Of a DNA stretch of 64,000 nucleotides, positions 11,801 through 23,494 are shown piece after piece. Numbering within the stretch: position 1 is the first letter of the stretch; each line of letters opens with the position of its first letter. Below the pieces are notes generated by a model. That model saw only the letters and a program-made list of their open reading frames with translations, did not search any database and was not told the DNA's origin. The position numbers and the translations under genes were made by a program. Origin of the DNA: Asterella californica (taxonomy: Eukaryota > Streptophyta > Marchantiopsida > Marchantiales > Aytoniaceae); assembly GCA_036924285.1 (NCBI GenBank), contig JAYKYS010000002.1, positions 45,647,501 to 45,711,500 on the forward strand, in the 5' to 3' direction.

Positions 11801-12165
11801 ATACATTAATATACATCACACATTTTATTGTTAACCACTCCTTATAATTTTCAATATAAAACAAATCAATGAACGAGATAATTTTCTAAATCTGATGATC
11901 GAACTAGAAAATAAAAATGCACTTCTTGAATGACAAGAACATGAAAACATCAATGATCATATTACCTACGATAATATTGATCTAAGCACAACCAACGTCT
12001 CTCATAAAAAACCGACAACATGTGCAGATATTTCAAATAAACTTCCTTGCAAAGATATATTTCTTTCTTTTCACACTTTATATGATGAACTAAGATAGCT
12101 CAATAAACAACAAAAAATGATATTCTATGACTTTATATAAAAAATAAATATTTCCTTTGTCACGT
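8829..12165 (+). pseudogene. decayed Helitron Rep-helicase protein (N-terminal and Rep regions)
   Basis: Read in shifting plus frames this follows the Helitron protein in order. There is a CxxC segment (VICVTCHIYDF, about 9250), then EERLISAHVIFRNM (9478). HDERSIIVQIKCKMSL and ALKYFIHIPLYKLH (9630-9770) follow, then a PLSLFKDEYCEDTNFPSLF box (about 10055). FFLTLTSNENYWRPLLQTL (10440) and LILQDPVTCTRYYNHR (10566) come next. The HUH metal site is replaced by MRMYLYH (about 10730). YVLDPHAAAQ and YCTSYLTK (11254-11277) form the paired-tyrosine motif. VYIISSLPLYPASRSFQF (11413), the SKIICWICLNQFKDPEEYF region (11670) and LNKQQKMIFYDFI (12100) complete the series. Homology stops just before the helicase Walker A. 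Stops and frameshifts are many. Helitrons move by rolling-circle replication; this copy is dead. Confidence 0.6.
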
Positions 12166-12786
12166 CAGTTTAGCACCCCTACTAGGTTGATAAAGTGCGT
12201 AGTGGTTAGTCTAGATAGGACCGTTAGTGCCGTTAAGACGGGTTCTTGGGCTAGCCCCACTAGGGGTATACTTCACAGGTAGGGCTTGTAGGTTTCAGTT
12301 CTTCGAGTTGAGCTTTCAAGCTCCTGGCTATCGTGGATAGTCTTAGTGAGTGCAATTTGGATTCTCTGATGCACAAAGTGGATGTGGCTCGACTTTAGTA
12401 TTTGTGTAGTGTCTATCGGTATGATGGATTGAGTACATATTGTTATTATTCAAAGAACTAAAGTCGTGAGGTGATTGAGAGCTTTTAGGTCGTGGATTTC
12501 TATCTGTAGTATCTCTAGAGTGTGCAAATCGTTGATATCTTTGATTTGCGAGTGCGCGAAGTGGTTCTTTTTGGTCGTGTGTTTGATTGTTGTGCTGATA
12601 ACTAGTGTGGAGACCTATTCTTGGTCAAATTTATCGTCAGGTAGTGCAGAAGCGCTGCTGAAATTTCCCGTGATAGATTTTTGAGATCAAATTGAGATCA
12701 GCAGATGTGGATCGACGGATGTTGGATAGACATTGGTCCGAAATTTCTGGTGGAGATGAGTGCAGTAGGTGCGTGCTGAGAAGATT
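12166..12786. other. LTR- or leader-like DNA, no gene
   Basis: Composition returns to GC-balanced at about 12166. The text resembles the gypsy LTR and leader segments elsewhere in the window (AAATTTCCCGTGATAG, GAGATCAAATTGAGATC), but I could not define ends. A 69-codon ORF at 12475-12684 has no recognisable feature. Confidence 0.3.
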
Positions 12787-14045
12787 CTAACGCACCAAAA
12801 ATAATCCTATTTGATGAAAGATCGAGTGAGTTACAAGGAAAAGAATGTATGTAGTTGTAAGTCTTTCGTGTGATATGTTTGAAATGTGCATCACTCCATT
12901 GATGGTGTTCAACAACGTGCTAAGATAACACCTAATATCTATCCATTCATCCTCATATAACTCTTCTTCAAATGATTTTAGATACACTATTTTTTCCTTT
13001 TGTGTCATATAAAAAATGATAGTGTCAACATCTTCGATATCCTCGGTCATATCTTCTTCTCTCTCATACCTCGCTCGAGACAAAATATCTGCTATTGGAT
13101 TATCTTTGTTTGCTATGTGTTTGAATTCAGGATTCAATGACTTGATGTGCGTCATCCACCTTAGCATGACAATATCAGGAGTGTTATACTTTTTAATCAT
13201 TCTCAACAATGGTAAACAATCAGTCTTCACTAACACAGATGTCCCAATAAGATAATCTTTCTCAGCCTTCATAGCTGTAACCACTCCCCATAGTTCTCGC
13301 TTCACTTGTGAGTACTTCTTCTATCATTCACTCAACACCTTTGCATCAAACCGCATAGCAAACCTGTTCCTTTCTTCATCATCTTGCCCCACAACACATC
13401 CAATGACTACATGACTGCTATCAACGGTCAAAACTACAGGTTTACCACCTTCATAGTTGATCTTACGAAGTACAACCGGGGAGGACAACAGTTCTTTTAG
13501 TCTTTGAATTACCTCTGAGTGCTTCATGTCCCACTTAAACTTCTTGCCCTTTCGAAGCAAGCCGTACAGAGATCAGCAATATGTGGAAAGTGAGGAATAC
13601 ATGATAGAACACATAAGCTCCTAAGAACCTCCGTACTTCTGTTTGAGAACTACATGTATCTTTCACCCGCTGGATGACATCAACCTTACTAGGATAAGGT
13701 CTACGACCAAACCATCCACACCAATGTCTCACAATCACAACCTCTCGCACTCCAAATGAGGACTTAGCTCTTGACAGCATCAAGTGACTTTTCAAGCAGT
13801 GATAATAAATTATCAATATCTGTAATGTTATCAGCAACAAACTTACTGCACCCTCTTAAATCTATCACTTCATCCTTCTCTTCCTCTAGACAACTCTTAA
13901 TTGGAATACCATCGAAGAACGACATTATCTTCTCTAGAATAAAATCTTGTAAGATTTTATTCATTTCATTCATCATGTGCGTCATTGAGTTTGTAGTCCC
14001 TTGTGACACTGTGCACATCCTTACATATCTCAATAGAGTCCTCAT
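12787..14045 (-). pseudogene. Ty3/gypsy RT-RNase H remnant
   Basis: Minus-strand pol fragment. About 14000-13900 carries the palm of reverse transcriptase, MNKILQDFILEKIMSFFDG, where the expected [YF]xDD pair has become FDG. VREVVIVRHWCGWFGRRPYP and DTCSSQTEVRRFLGAYVFYH (about 13780-13600) form the thumb. RNase H follows with LRKINYEGGKPVVLTVDSSH (13480) and MKRELWGVVTAMKAEKDYL (13305). It ends with NPEFKHIANKDNPIADILS (13120). After a frameshift the RNase H-integrase linker ends near 12830. The same region in gypsy D reads KRELWRTVTAMKVDREFL, so both are one family. Frameshifts at about 13800, 13550 and 12900 and the broken RT site make it inactive. Confidence 0.8.
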
Positions 14046-14560
14046 AGTGATGAAGTCTCATCAATGAAGAAACGATGTACTTTCTCCTTCAAGGAGCTTC
14101 ATACCATCACTTAGAGATTTGAGAAATAGCAAAAATGTCAAAAAATGCACATCTTGATCAACATCAAGGCGAGAACACTAAACTGCTGGTTGCACTAATC
14201 ACATGTGTCTCGTATAGTCGAACGAGAATAAGAGCTCTAACAAAAATATGCAACTGCAACAAGAACATTTGACCCATATAAAAACCGTCTGATGACTTTT
14301 AACCAAAAAAAAACATTAAGACACGAAAAGACACATTATGTCTTGAGAACATCAGAAAACTCATCGACTTCATGTGACATTAGCATTTTCTCAACAAAGA
14401 GCTTTCGTTGCACAAGCTTCAGCCTTCGAGCAGTAAAATAAAGAAACCAACTCGCATCACCTTTAGGAACAGATGTAAGATCTGGTTCACAGTCCACGTG
14501 CTCGGTCTCGACAACCTCTAGGAAGCTACAATGTCGTGAGAATGGGATCAACCAGAAGAC
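14046..14560 (-). pseudogene. possible N-terminal continuation of the gypsy pol remnant
   Basis: A 71-codon frame at 14336-14551 (KGDASWFLYFTARRLKLVQR) lies upstream of the RT remnant on the same strand. It could be the protease-RT linker of the element, but I see no decisive motif. Confidence 0.3.
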
Positions 14561-16011
14561 AGACGCTCAGCTCAAGTTCATAATGTTTGTGAGTTCTGTC
14601 TGGAGAGCCTCCGAAAGACGTTACAATGTCGAGAGAGTCGGGTGGCTCGGAGAGCAAGTACGAGGCAAGAGGCTACGGACTCGAGATGTCTCAGTTTAAT
14701 TTGTAGTAGATACGATTCCTTGAGCTGGTATTCATGTGTGGCTCTAACACACTAATCAAGGTTAGTGTCTGTAGTTGTGGAATCCATGAGAAATCTTTGA
14801 AATCTGACAGCAAGCGTTTAAACTTAGTGAACTGGTCAACTTCACGTTTGTTGCATCTGCTACAATAAAAAATATAAGTTTAGCTTTAGACAAACCGTTT
14901 AAAAGACCGTTTATCCATATGTCACTCTACTTCGCATGAGTGACATATGGATTTTGCATAACTCAAGTAACCACGTTATCAAGTAGGTTCTAAATTTAGT
15001 GAATTTCAAAGCTTTCATTTAGAACCTAACCCTTCCAGAAAAAAGGTTAGGACATAAATTAAAGCTCATTGCATATTCCACTCTTCTGAACTTGGAAGAG
15101 GTGAATATATATGCATGCTACTCCTCCTCCTTGTTATGGACAAGTTTCCTTTTTTCATCATTTAAGTATAAAAAGTATCATTCCCACCGAAGATTGGGGT
15201 TGACTTGCTCTGTACTACAATTTAATTGAGAAGTTCTTCATGTTAAAAAGCCAGCAAACCTGAAACTGGCTACTTGGGCTCAATGTACGACCAACCCCCT
15301 ATCACAAGGTGTTAAGGTCATAATCTTATCCACTTAAGGTCCATACTTACATACTGGTCACAAACTACACTCAGATTTCTTCTCAGAAACCTTAAAAACC
15401 TCACATATGACACTTCGTCTCGACTAGACGACATAATGTAGCAGCATGTTTTCTTACTTCTGACCACAAATTGGTCTAACAACAGCTAAGACCACCAGGT
15501 GCACTTTAGACAACGAGGATTTTTCCTCTGATAATAAAAGATATGTTGACTTATTGTAGGTTGTCTGTCCCCTACGGTGGGTCTTCCACCTGCTTAGAAC
15601 GTTAGAAAAACACTCAGACAAGTTTACTATTCAACTCTTCTTGACCTTCATACTACACTGGCTAACCTCTCCAAACTCACAACTACGTACTACAACGGTG
15701 TCGTGTTGTGGTTCGGCTCCTGTGTGAAATTCCTGTGTAACCTATGTTGTGTTTCTTTTCCGTGTTTCGTGAACCGTAACGCGTAACTCGTCGAACGGTG
15801 TGATGAGTGCCACGTTTGTGATTATCTGTTTAAGTGATCGCACGGTAGAGGAACGTGCCAAGTCATCGATCTGTGCGCGTTCACTTTAGTGGTCCTTGTC
15901 GCCGCATTTGTGTATAAATTGGTGGGTCGAAGGTTCATACGACATTCTCTCTCAGCGGGTGATTCGTAAGGGTTCTCGGTGATCTGCATGGAGGAGTGAG
16001 GAACTGCAGGA
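14561..16011. other. no gene recognised
   Basis: No frame above 60 codons and no repeat with the rest of the window that I can see. TATAAATT at about 15912, followed 100 bp later by the ORFs at 16012, could be a promoter or the TATA of a degenerate LTR. Confidence 0.3.
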
Positions 16012-16463
16012 GTGGTGGTTATGGACGGAGGTGTGTTACCGGTTCACATCAAGCTTCATTGCATCCACCGCGATCATTTTCGACAGTGGTTAGTTGCGTA
16101 CTTTGGTGATGAGTTCATGGGGAGGGTGATGGAGTTACAGCTTCCGGTGATCCTTCCAATCGTAACATACGGAGAGACTTGGGATATGACGGTGTACATT
16201 TTGTTGTGAGGAACAATGGATTTCAACTATCCATCGAACGTTCCTTTCAATCTTTGGGTCGATGTTCGGTGCCATTGCAGACCGAAGATCAATCATGGTG
16301 CTTGGATCGTGAGAAACTTCGGGCAAGAATATTACAATCGAGTGATAGCTTCATCGTTTCTTTTTGTCATACCTTTTATTGTAGAACGTTTCCAAGTTGT
16401 AATATTGACGTTGTATTAGTCTGCGGCTCACTAGTTTCATTCTGGTTGAGCGCTTCTGTGTAG
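16012..16463 (+). pseudogene. unidentified short ORFs
   Basis: Overlapping plus frames (16012-16209, 16179-16463, 16216-16419) read MVVMDGGVLPVHIKLHC..., WVDVRCHCRPKINHGAW and similar. They may be one broken sequence. No domain recognised, and the stop at 16209 and the frame changes argue against a functional gene. Confidence 0.2.
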
Positions 16464-17990
16464 TTACGGACTGCGAAGAATCCATCGACATATCTGAAGG
16501 ATTTTTTGTGAAGTCTTAGAGTGTTGTTGATGTCTTGTGTCTCCTTGGAGAGTAAAATTTCGTTCTAAGGGAAAAGTTAAGAGGAGAAAAGACAAAAAGT
16601 AAAGTTCTTTTTGCTCTTATTGGTCCACTTTTGAACCAATGGTGTTCTAACTGATCCTCGCGACGTTTCTGTGGTTTTTGGAGGCTTCAGAGGTCATTTC
16701 GCAAAACGAAGGGTATGGTTGGAGAGCTCTCGACCGGGGCTACAATCTGGGCTGAAGAATCGATCGATTTGATGAAAGTATGAGCGCGTTATGATCGATT
16801 GAGTGGAGGGGGGTGAAATTCATACCTACTGCTACGTTTCTGGTTGTTCCGAGAGACTCGCGAGGAGTTTTGAGGAGCTGTCTGTTGGGTTGGAGAGCTG
16901 ACGACGTGCTGGTCATTTTGATATCAATTTCGTCAGGTTCTTGATCGATTTGGATTCTGAACCGACCGATTGAAGTTGAGAAGTGCAGATGGGATAAGGC
17001 GGGGACAGCGAACTGTGATAGCCATGGATAGTTTGCTATTGCTTAAGATCTGAGTCGAATTTCTGAGTGAAACTTTCCAGGATTGAAGAATGTCTTATCA
17101 GTAAGATACTTGGGAAGTTTCATCTCAAATGGTCGAGTAGTTTGTTCAGAATCTTGGATCAAATGTACCTGGGTCTGTAAAGCTCTGAAGTTAGCACAGA
17201 TTACGGTTTGATCCATATCTGAGAATTGGTTTGAGATTTCGACCTGAAAATTGTTTAGGGTAGGAGTGAAGGGTCCAATCAAGCTTCCTGTGAAGTTTGA
17301 TCATCGTTGGTCGAGTGGTTTGGAAGGACTGAGGTCTCAAAGTTTGAAAATACTTCTGTTATTAGCAGTTTCGGGTTTTTCGGTATCATCTATTGTCAAT
17401 TTGATCATTTTCGAGCAATTTGGAGAGGAGTTTGTTGCTGAAACTGCCATACCTGCATACAACTCGACATTGGAAGGTGTGGGGCTGATTTCAACTCTTG
17501 GTGATGAAGGAGAACGGAGCCATCATGAGTCTTAAGCCGTTGTTTGGGTTCTCGGAGCTGCCAGGTACTACCGCCGTTGGTGCTATATTGAGATCTGAAT
17601 AGTGTTTTGGAGTATGCATGTTTTACCTTGCTGGAATACTTGATAGACCAGGGTGTACAGCAAGTTGTATCGATACTCTATCAAGTTGATTGAGTGATCT
17701 TAGTATCTTTTGATTGTACTATGAAGTTGTGATAGTTGGATTGATGGTCAGTTAGCGTCGCTGGGGAGCTATTCAGAAGTCAGGCTTCTAGTGATATAGA
17801 TGAATAACTTCAGTTAGATAATACAGATCTGAGTATTTTTAGTTAAAATACAAAAGATCTGTTTGTAACACAAGTTTATGCAACCTATACGTAACCTTGG
17901 ATCGTAGCAAGCTTTAAACTTGAGACGAGCGGATACAAGGTCACTCAGGCTAGAAGAGTAGATAGTGAAACATTTGAGTGGAAACATCCA
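16464..17990. other. gypsy-leader-like non-coding DNA with imperfect repeats
   Basis: Contains phrases also found in the leader of gypsy A (GTGAAACTTTCCAGG at 17067 compared with 29040) and imperfect direct repeats (GTTTCATCTCAAATGGTCGA near 17117, GTTTGATCATCGTTGGTCGA near 17296). Probably the relic of a retrotransposon untranslated leader. The short ORFs at 17043-17282 and 17251-17535 lie in the repeats and are not convincing. Confidence 0.3.
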
Positions 17991-18850
17991 GATCTAGATC
18001 CAACCTTGTCAATCCACATACCTCTGCACAGCCATATACCCCGTGTATTCCTAGACAGAAAAACACGTTATACGATAACGGTCAGTTTGTCCTCCAACAA
18101 ATTGATGTATAAAGGTCCATCCTTAGAGATTAGTAGTTCATTTACGTGGTGGAGCAACTCAAGCACGAGTGCTTGGAGCTTCTATTGCTGCGTTGGTGTA
18201 ATTAACTGACGACCCTTCACTGTATTGACCAATGAACTAGTTGTGCTGCTAGTTCTCTCTCACTTTCCTTCTCAAGCTGTCTGTTCTCTTCGGCCGAAAG
18301 CTATCCTTCTGAAGATCAGGAGGTCTCGAGCCACACAACATCAGGCCCACAATGTTAGTTATGAAGATACTCCCGTAGACTCTGTCACCATCCAGTGAAC
18401 ATATAAAACATGGCTAAAACTCTCATCACCCGCATCTTTGACTTGTTGATTCTCACGAGGACATTATGGACAAGCACAAGTACAAGCTGGTCCAAGAACA
18501 CTATAAACATAACTGAAAAGGTGGTTTACATCAGGAAGTCTCCTATGCTAAACTACCTAGGTGGGCAGGGAAAGCTATGGAGAGAACTAAAGAGGAAAAG
18601 AGCTTTTCTAAAAAATCCTTCCTAGCTAACTCGAAAACTCGAAAACAACACACAGCACTCCAGACATGGAAACGATCAAGAGATGGTCTTTTAAACCCCA
18701 TGAGGGTCTGAGCATCCAAGAGATACCGTGGACGAGATGGTCGAGAGGGCAAATTGACAGACCAATGTACAATCAAAAAATAACAAGGTGTCAAAGCCAC
18801 GAATTGGCTTTTAATCCTCAACTAACTACTAAGATGTAAATAGACTATAT
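17991..18850 (-). pseudogene. possible decayed coding sequence, unidentified
   Basis: The minus strand between about 18400 and 18080 reads as protein in pieces (PDLQKDSFRPKRTDSLRRK; LLISKDGPLYINLLEDKL), and a 92-codon minus frame occupies 18543-18821. None matches a family I know. It may be the gag side of an old element. Confidence 0.2.
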
Positions 18851-21840
18851 CTAGCACGTGGTCCTTCAACTGAGAAATAAAATAAAATAGACTAAAACAG
18901 ATAAAACTGAGAAATAAAAATAAAATTTGACTATCTAACTTGCTATCTCTGTAGTGGGCTCATCACTTCTCTGGCTACTCCTCCGGCGATACTAATGTCT
19001 ACGGCAATAAAATTGGATTGCTCCACCACAAAAGGCATAGATGACAACGCAGCAGATTGCCTTATGTCCATATTCTCCTCCTATTGTTCTTCTTGTAGCA
19101 TCAAGTCCCAAGTAGCTCCTCTAAAGGGGTTTTTCACTCGGAGTGTAAAATATAAAATGTAAATTCTTGACGTACAAATATTCAAATATGCAGTAATCTC
19201 GATATCGAGAGTCATAAATAATAATAGAACTTTGATATCGAGAGTATGATTAGAATTTTAGTCCTTGCTCGAGTTACAATCGATGAGATCTATTTTATAT
19301 TATCTATCTTCTAATCCATCGTATATGTATAGTATGAGATTTAGCCTCTTAGGTTCAAAGTGAACATAGATATATTGTATGTCTCTATGATCGAGAACAG
19401 AGATGAATGTGAAAGACCATGTGAATGAACATAGATAGTTGCATCCACATACTTTGATAAAGTCCAGTTTTGTACAAAAAGGAGAAGGGGGAGAATTTAT
19501 CTTAGATAATTCTGAAAGTCAGTTTTGCATAGACCGTATAGACAGTCTCAATAATAGATAGTAAAGATACAAAAATATTATGTATAGTGAATATTAATCT
19601 TTCCTTGTATGTATAGTTGGATAAAGTGTCGATCGTAGACATGAAAACTCAATTTACAGTTCTAATGTGTAAGTTTATGGTTCTAATATTATAACATTAT
19701 TTTCTTAACGAAAAGAAAATAATTCACCATAACACTATATAAATGAAACCCCAAAATTTAAATGATACGTGACATACTTGTTCACGTAATTAAAACACTG
19801 AATTTTACTAATTGTCAGGCCACAGTCACGCTTCAGTTCCAGCGTGTGTGGCGTATTGTTGGATGTTTATAGAGGCAAGCTGACAACTGTGAGTCTGTTG
19901 CCCGTATGGCATGACTGTACGTTGCAGCTGCGCATCTCCAGAATTTGGTCAAACCTTGCCAAAAAAAGATCGAGGGAAGTGATTGAACGACGAAAACCAG
20001 ACTGATCACGTGTATAGGACTGGTAGTCTAAGAGCCAGGCAATCCTCCACACGTACAAACACTCTTCTCCAAAGCCTCTACACTAGACAACAGTTGTCAT
20101 ATAGCTGGTTGTTCTTTTCGCCTCGATTCGGTCTGGGGTAGCTTGTAATCTCGTACTTCTCTCGAATAATTCCGGTAAGTGCAGGGAATTTATCTTAGTG
20201 GACAACCTACAGGCCATACTGAGGGAGAGTAAGAAGGAAGGCGTGAACCATCATGTGAAAATGTAACGAATTCTGTCAGGAACCGGTTTTGAACAACTCT
20301 AGATATTCCTGTCCTACAGAGCGGCACAGAAGTGATGCTACCCAGTTTGCAGAAAGTTCTGAAGCTCTTCCCTACATCCGTCGAAATGATCCGTGCCCAT
20401 TAGTGACTTAGTTCCACAGGACATTGCACATAAGGTAGTCACTGTCATGCATGTCTTTCTTCTGATTCTTGGTGTACCGAAGCGCGTATAATCTTGTCTT
20501 GAGTTTGTTGCTGCCTGAAGGCGATCCTGAATCACTCACTCGTCCTGACAAAGTCATCTGGAAAACAGTCAAGAAGTACGGTCTCAGAGTGAACCTCTCA
20601 GAAGGAATGTAGACACAAGTCCTTTCATAGCAGAAGTCAATAAAGCATGCTTCCTTGCGAACTTGCATTCTGCAGCTTGAGGATTTTCTTTCGACGAGAC
20701 TTGATGGGTATGCTGTTGACAGCTAATTATCAGCTTGGGAAGAATGTATCTCCGTTCTCCACAAGGAGTGCTGAGACTGCTCTTCGAAAATCTGTTGGTA
20801 TCTCCAGAGTCCAAACATTCATGAAAGAGACGTTTTCTCGTTAGACTTACTGATCCGGGCTGACTTCTAAGAAGAAACAGAAACAATGGCGATGGCCTGA
20901 GATCTCCAAAGTTTAAGCTCTGCTGTTTGCACTCTTGTGGAATAAGTCAGATAGCTTCATAAGCTTCAAAGAGGTCGACGGACATAATGGCTACAGTTGG
21001 CAGGCCGATGCTGATCGCGAACGGTGGCAAAGCCACTCATTCCTCATTCATGATAATACACCATGAGCCCTTGGAAGGATGCAAGGACCGGACGAGGATT
21101 GATGCGTAGGACCAACAGGCTGACCTGCTACTAACAGAGAAACTGCTGGGATGTGAGTGATGGTTCTTCGTTCGATCTACTGCCTAAGGTTGATCTCTCT
21201 AAACACAAGAACAGAATGAATGGCGATCGTTGTCGTAAACAACATTCAAGAGGTAATGGACATCCTTTCTTAAGCGAGTCTTGAACGCCCTAAGAATCCA
21301 TACAGTCAAGAGAAGAAAATCGCTTAGTGCTGATCGTGTTGAGAGGTAGAACCAGTTCCTACTGGGATACCTTCTCGCAATCTCTGCGCTGACTTATTTA
21401 CTGAAGATTCTTACGAACTGGAGCACGCGGGAAAATTTGAAGTTCAATATTGATTTGGTTTTCAACCAATATACTCATTCCCACATGAAACGCGTCCTTC
21501 ACAGTAGAATTTGCTCCGTAGTTCCGTTTCTATTTCCAGTTCTCACATCGTAAAACTGATAGATCGAATTGGCTTGTGTCAAATTGAGCTCGACTGTCAG
21601 CAAATCAGCAACTATTTCATCTGTAGAGGTCTTGCTATATAGTAACTTGTAATCCATGACATATGACGTACGTCGGACTGCTGGCTCCACTTTTAGGAAG
21701 CTGCTGCTGTTGAAAGCCCACGATAGTTTTGAAACTCGTGAATGTAATGTCCTTTTGGGAATAAGAGCTCGAGGGTGCCACTCTGGTACTCAACGTGCAC
21801 CACAGCTCGCAAGCGGTAATTCATGAGTGAGTATCATGGA
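18851..21840. other. decayed DNA, nothing identified
   Basis: 18851-19840 is AT-rich with no long ORF. 19841-21840 has several 60-100 codon minus frames (19867-20058, 20338-20535, 20408-20668, 20584-20886) that read like protein in fragments but overlap and shift. I could not assign a family. Confidence 0.3.
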
Positions 21841-21843
21841 TTG

Positions 21844-21874
21844 CTGTTTGCACGTGATCATCACGTGCAAACAG
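21844..21874. promoter_or_regulatory. 31-bp near-perfect palindrome with two G-boxes
   Basis: Two 14-bp arms (CTGTTTGCACGTGA and its reverse complement) surround a 3-bp centre (TCA). Each arm carries the G-box core CACGTG (21851-21856, 21862-21867), the bZIP/bHLH site of plants. It lies at the edge of duplicated block 1. The corresponding place in copy 2 (about 44600) lacks the palindrome. Confidence 0.5.
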
Positions 21875-22009
21875 TCCACGTCGGTCGAGAATAGAAAATC
21901 GCTTCTTTATGGTCCTTCGTTCCTGCGATCTCATCATCCGCATTTCCACACTGCATGAGCAATTCTCTTCCGAGCGATCTCGCTAGCTCATCTCTACTGA
22001 TCACTGTTC

Positions 22010-22260
22010 TCGCTTCCAGCCTCCTCTGTTTTCCCGAGATAATCCCTTGCAAAAACATGTTTACATTTGCTCTGTTAAAAAACTTCCATTATATTATATG
22101 TGCTGCTTCGGTGACCCGTTGTCAAACTTGTTTCAGCTGTAAGAGTTCAGTTAAGTGATCCATTTGGCGCAAAGATTTGTTCAAGCTGGTCTTGATAGCA
22201 TTGAGGATGAGAACATCTACTGGAATGATTCCCGTTTGCATATGCGTGTCTGCAGGTCGG
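22010..22260 (+). repeat. inverted duplicate, arm 1
   Basis: Reverse-complement homologue of about 22560-22815. Shared phrases include GAGATAATCCCTT, CATGTTTACATT, GTGCTGCTTCG, AGAGTTCAGTTAAGTGATCC and CAAGCTGGTCTT. The translated texts resemble each other too (EIIPCKNMFTFAL here, EIIPSKIMFTLAL in arm 2), so the original may have been coding. Confidence 0.6.
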
Positions 22261-22559
22261 TGGATCTGCCACTGAATCCTCAAAGATGCAACAACCTTGA
22301 ATCACCATGGAGTTTTGTAAATTCTAGTTCCATAAATGTTTGCGCGGACAATGCCTTGACAAGGTCATAAAGCAGAGAAACTTGTCTTTCGCCACTAACA
22401 ATCTATATATATATTAATGAAGATACGTGTTTGCATTGTAAATGAAGTGAAAGGGGATAATAATCATATCCAAGAATTACCAGATAGTTCCGGAAAATGT
22501 CTCAGCAATACTCAGATAAGGAACCAGAAAAGATTACGAGAAAACCTGATGTGACTACA

Positions 22560-22815
22560 AAGACAAGACAGCGAATCTCGTGGGTGACTTATTTTCCTCA
22601 CTGGATCAATGGACACTATGTAGAGTAAGCTTAAGTGTATGAAGACCAGCTTGAAGCAATCTCTGCGCGGATCACTTAACTGAACTCTTCTAGCTAAACA
22701 GGTTTGACAACAGGTCATCGAAGCAGCACATGTAACATAAAGTTTTGACAGAGCTAATGTAAACATGATTTTGGAAGGGATTATCTCGCAGAAACAAACG
22801 AGGCTCTTCATGAGT
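22560..22815 (-). repeat. inverted duplicate, arm 2
   Basis: Reverse complement of 22010-22260 with about 15-20 % differences by eye. It contains the 99-codon minus frame 22512-22811, which is cysteine-rich (CAASMTCCQTCLARRVQLS) and has a counterpart in arm 1. No known domain. Confidence 0.6.
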
Positions 22816-23176
22816 CATGACAACACTCTGTGGAAAACTTCAAGTTCGAGTAGAGATCAGACAAGTAATTGCTTGAAAGGCAGATGAAGTTTTGCACGAC
22901 CGTCGATGTTGTTGACAGCTGGCCTTTATTATTCACTCTTCAGTTGATGTCCGTCAGGACATCGGTACTGGCTGCTGGTGACCAATGGAGATCCATGTAC
23001 GTGGGGCCCTCTCCTCCTCCGGGAAAGGCGACTCACTGGATAGCAAACGTGCGGCCCGTCTTCCCTTACTAGGCAAGACGTTAACTCTATTCATATTAAA
23101 ATCCCTGCCGTGCATGGAAATAATAACATATTGTTATTTGTCGTTTCATAGGACGATCTGTAACTAGAGGTGTGCA

Positions 23177-23230
23177 GTTAATGAAAATTACAAGGGGTTA
23201 ACTACCCTGCCCCCTGTAATTTTCATTAAC
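23177..23230. repeat. hairpin 3' of peroxidase copy 1
   Basis: Arms beginning GTTAATGAAAATTACA pair with TGTAATTTTCATTAAC around a short loop. The degenerate equivalent at 46025-46075 lies at the same distance from peroxidase copy 2. It may be the remnant of a small inverted-repeat element or a transcript-end structure. Confidence 0.5.
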
Positions 23231-23494
23231 TCTGGCCTTTCCAACCAGAAAGAATAAAATTTAACTCCTGCTAACTTTTCTGTGTGCATATAATCTGCCC
23301 TTGCTAACTAGTCTACTCTGGTATTCAAAGATTAAGCCTTCGCTACTGTAGTCTGCACTGCAGTTGCAGTCAAGACTACTCGGACCACGATCAGAATGGT
23401 TACCTACTCGTAACATGACTATGAAGAATAAACTAACTTAAGTTCATAATAAGTGAAGTAAACTGTGCTGGAATCAGCCGCGCTCCTTGGTGAC

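Larger units (their letters stand above)
8187..12165 (+). mobile_element. OTU-Helitron remnant, termini not found
   Basis: The OTU-like frame and the Rep homology lie colinear on one strand, consistent with a single old Helitron of the OTU-encoding type. I could not find the 5'-TC or the CTRR hairpin end, and the PIF1-type helicase domain is absent at the right end. The block is much more AT-rich than the flanks. Confidence 0.5.

Noticed and set aside
19867..20058. Minus-strand peptide DQSGFRRSITSLDLFL resembling the GFR box of LINE reverse transcriptases
   Set aside because: A possible motif-A-like stretch (VAIMSVDLFEAYEAI) lies near 20970, but it is upstream on that strand instead of downstream, so the order is wrong. 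There is no catalytic DD box.
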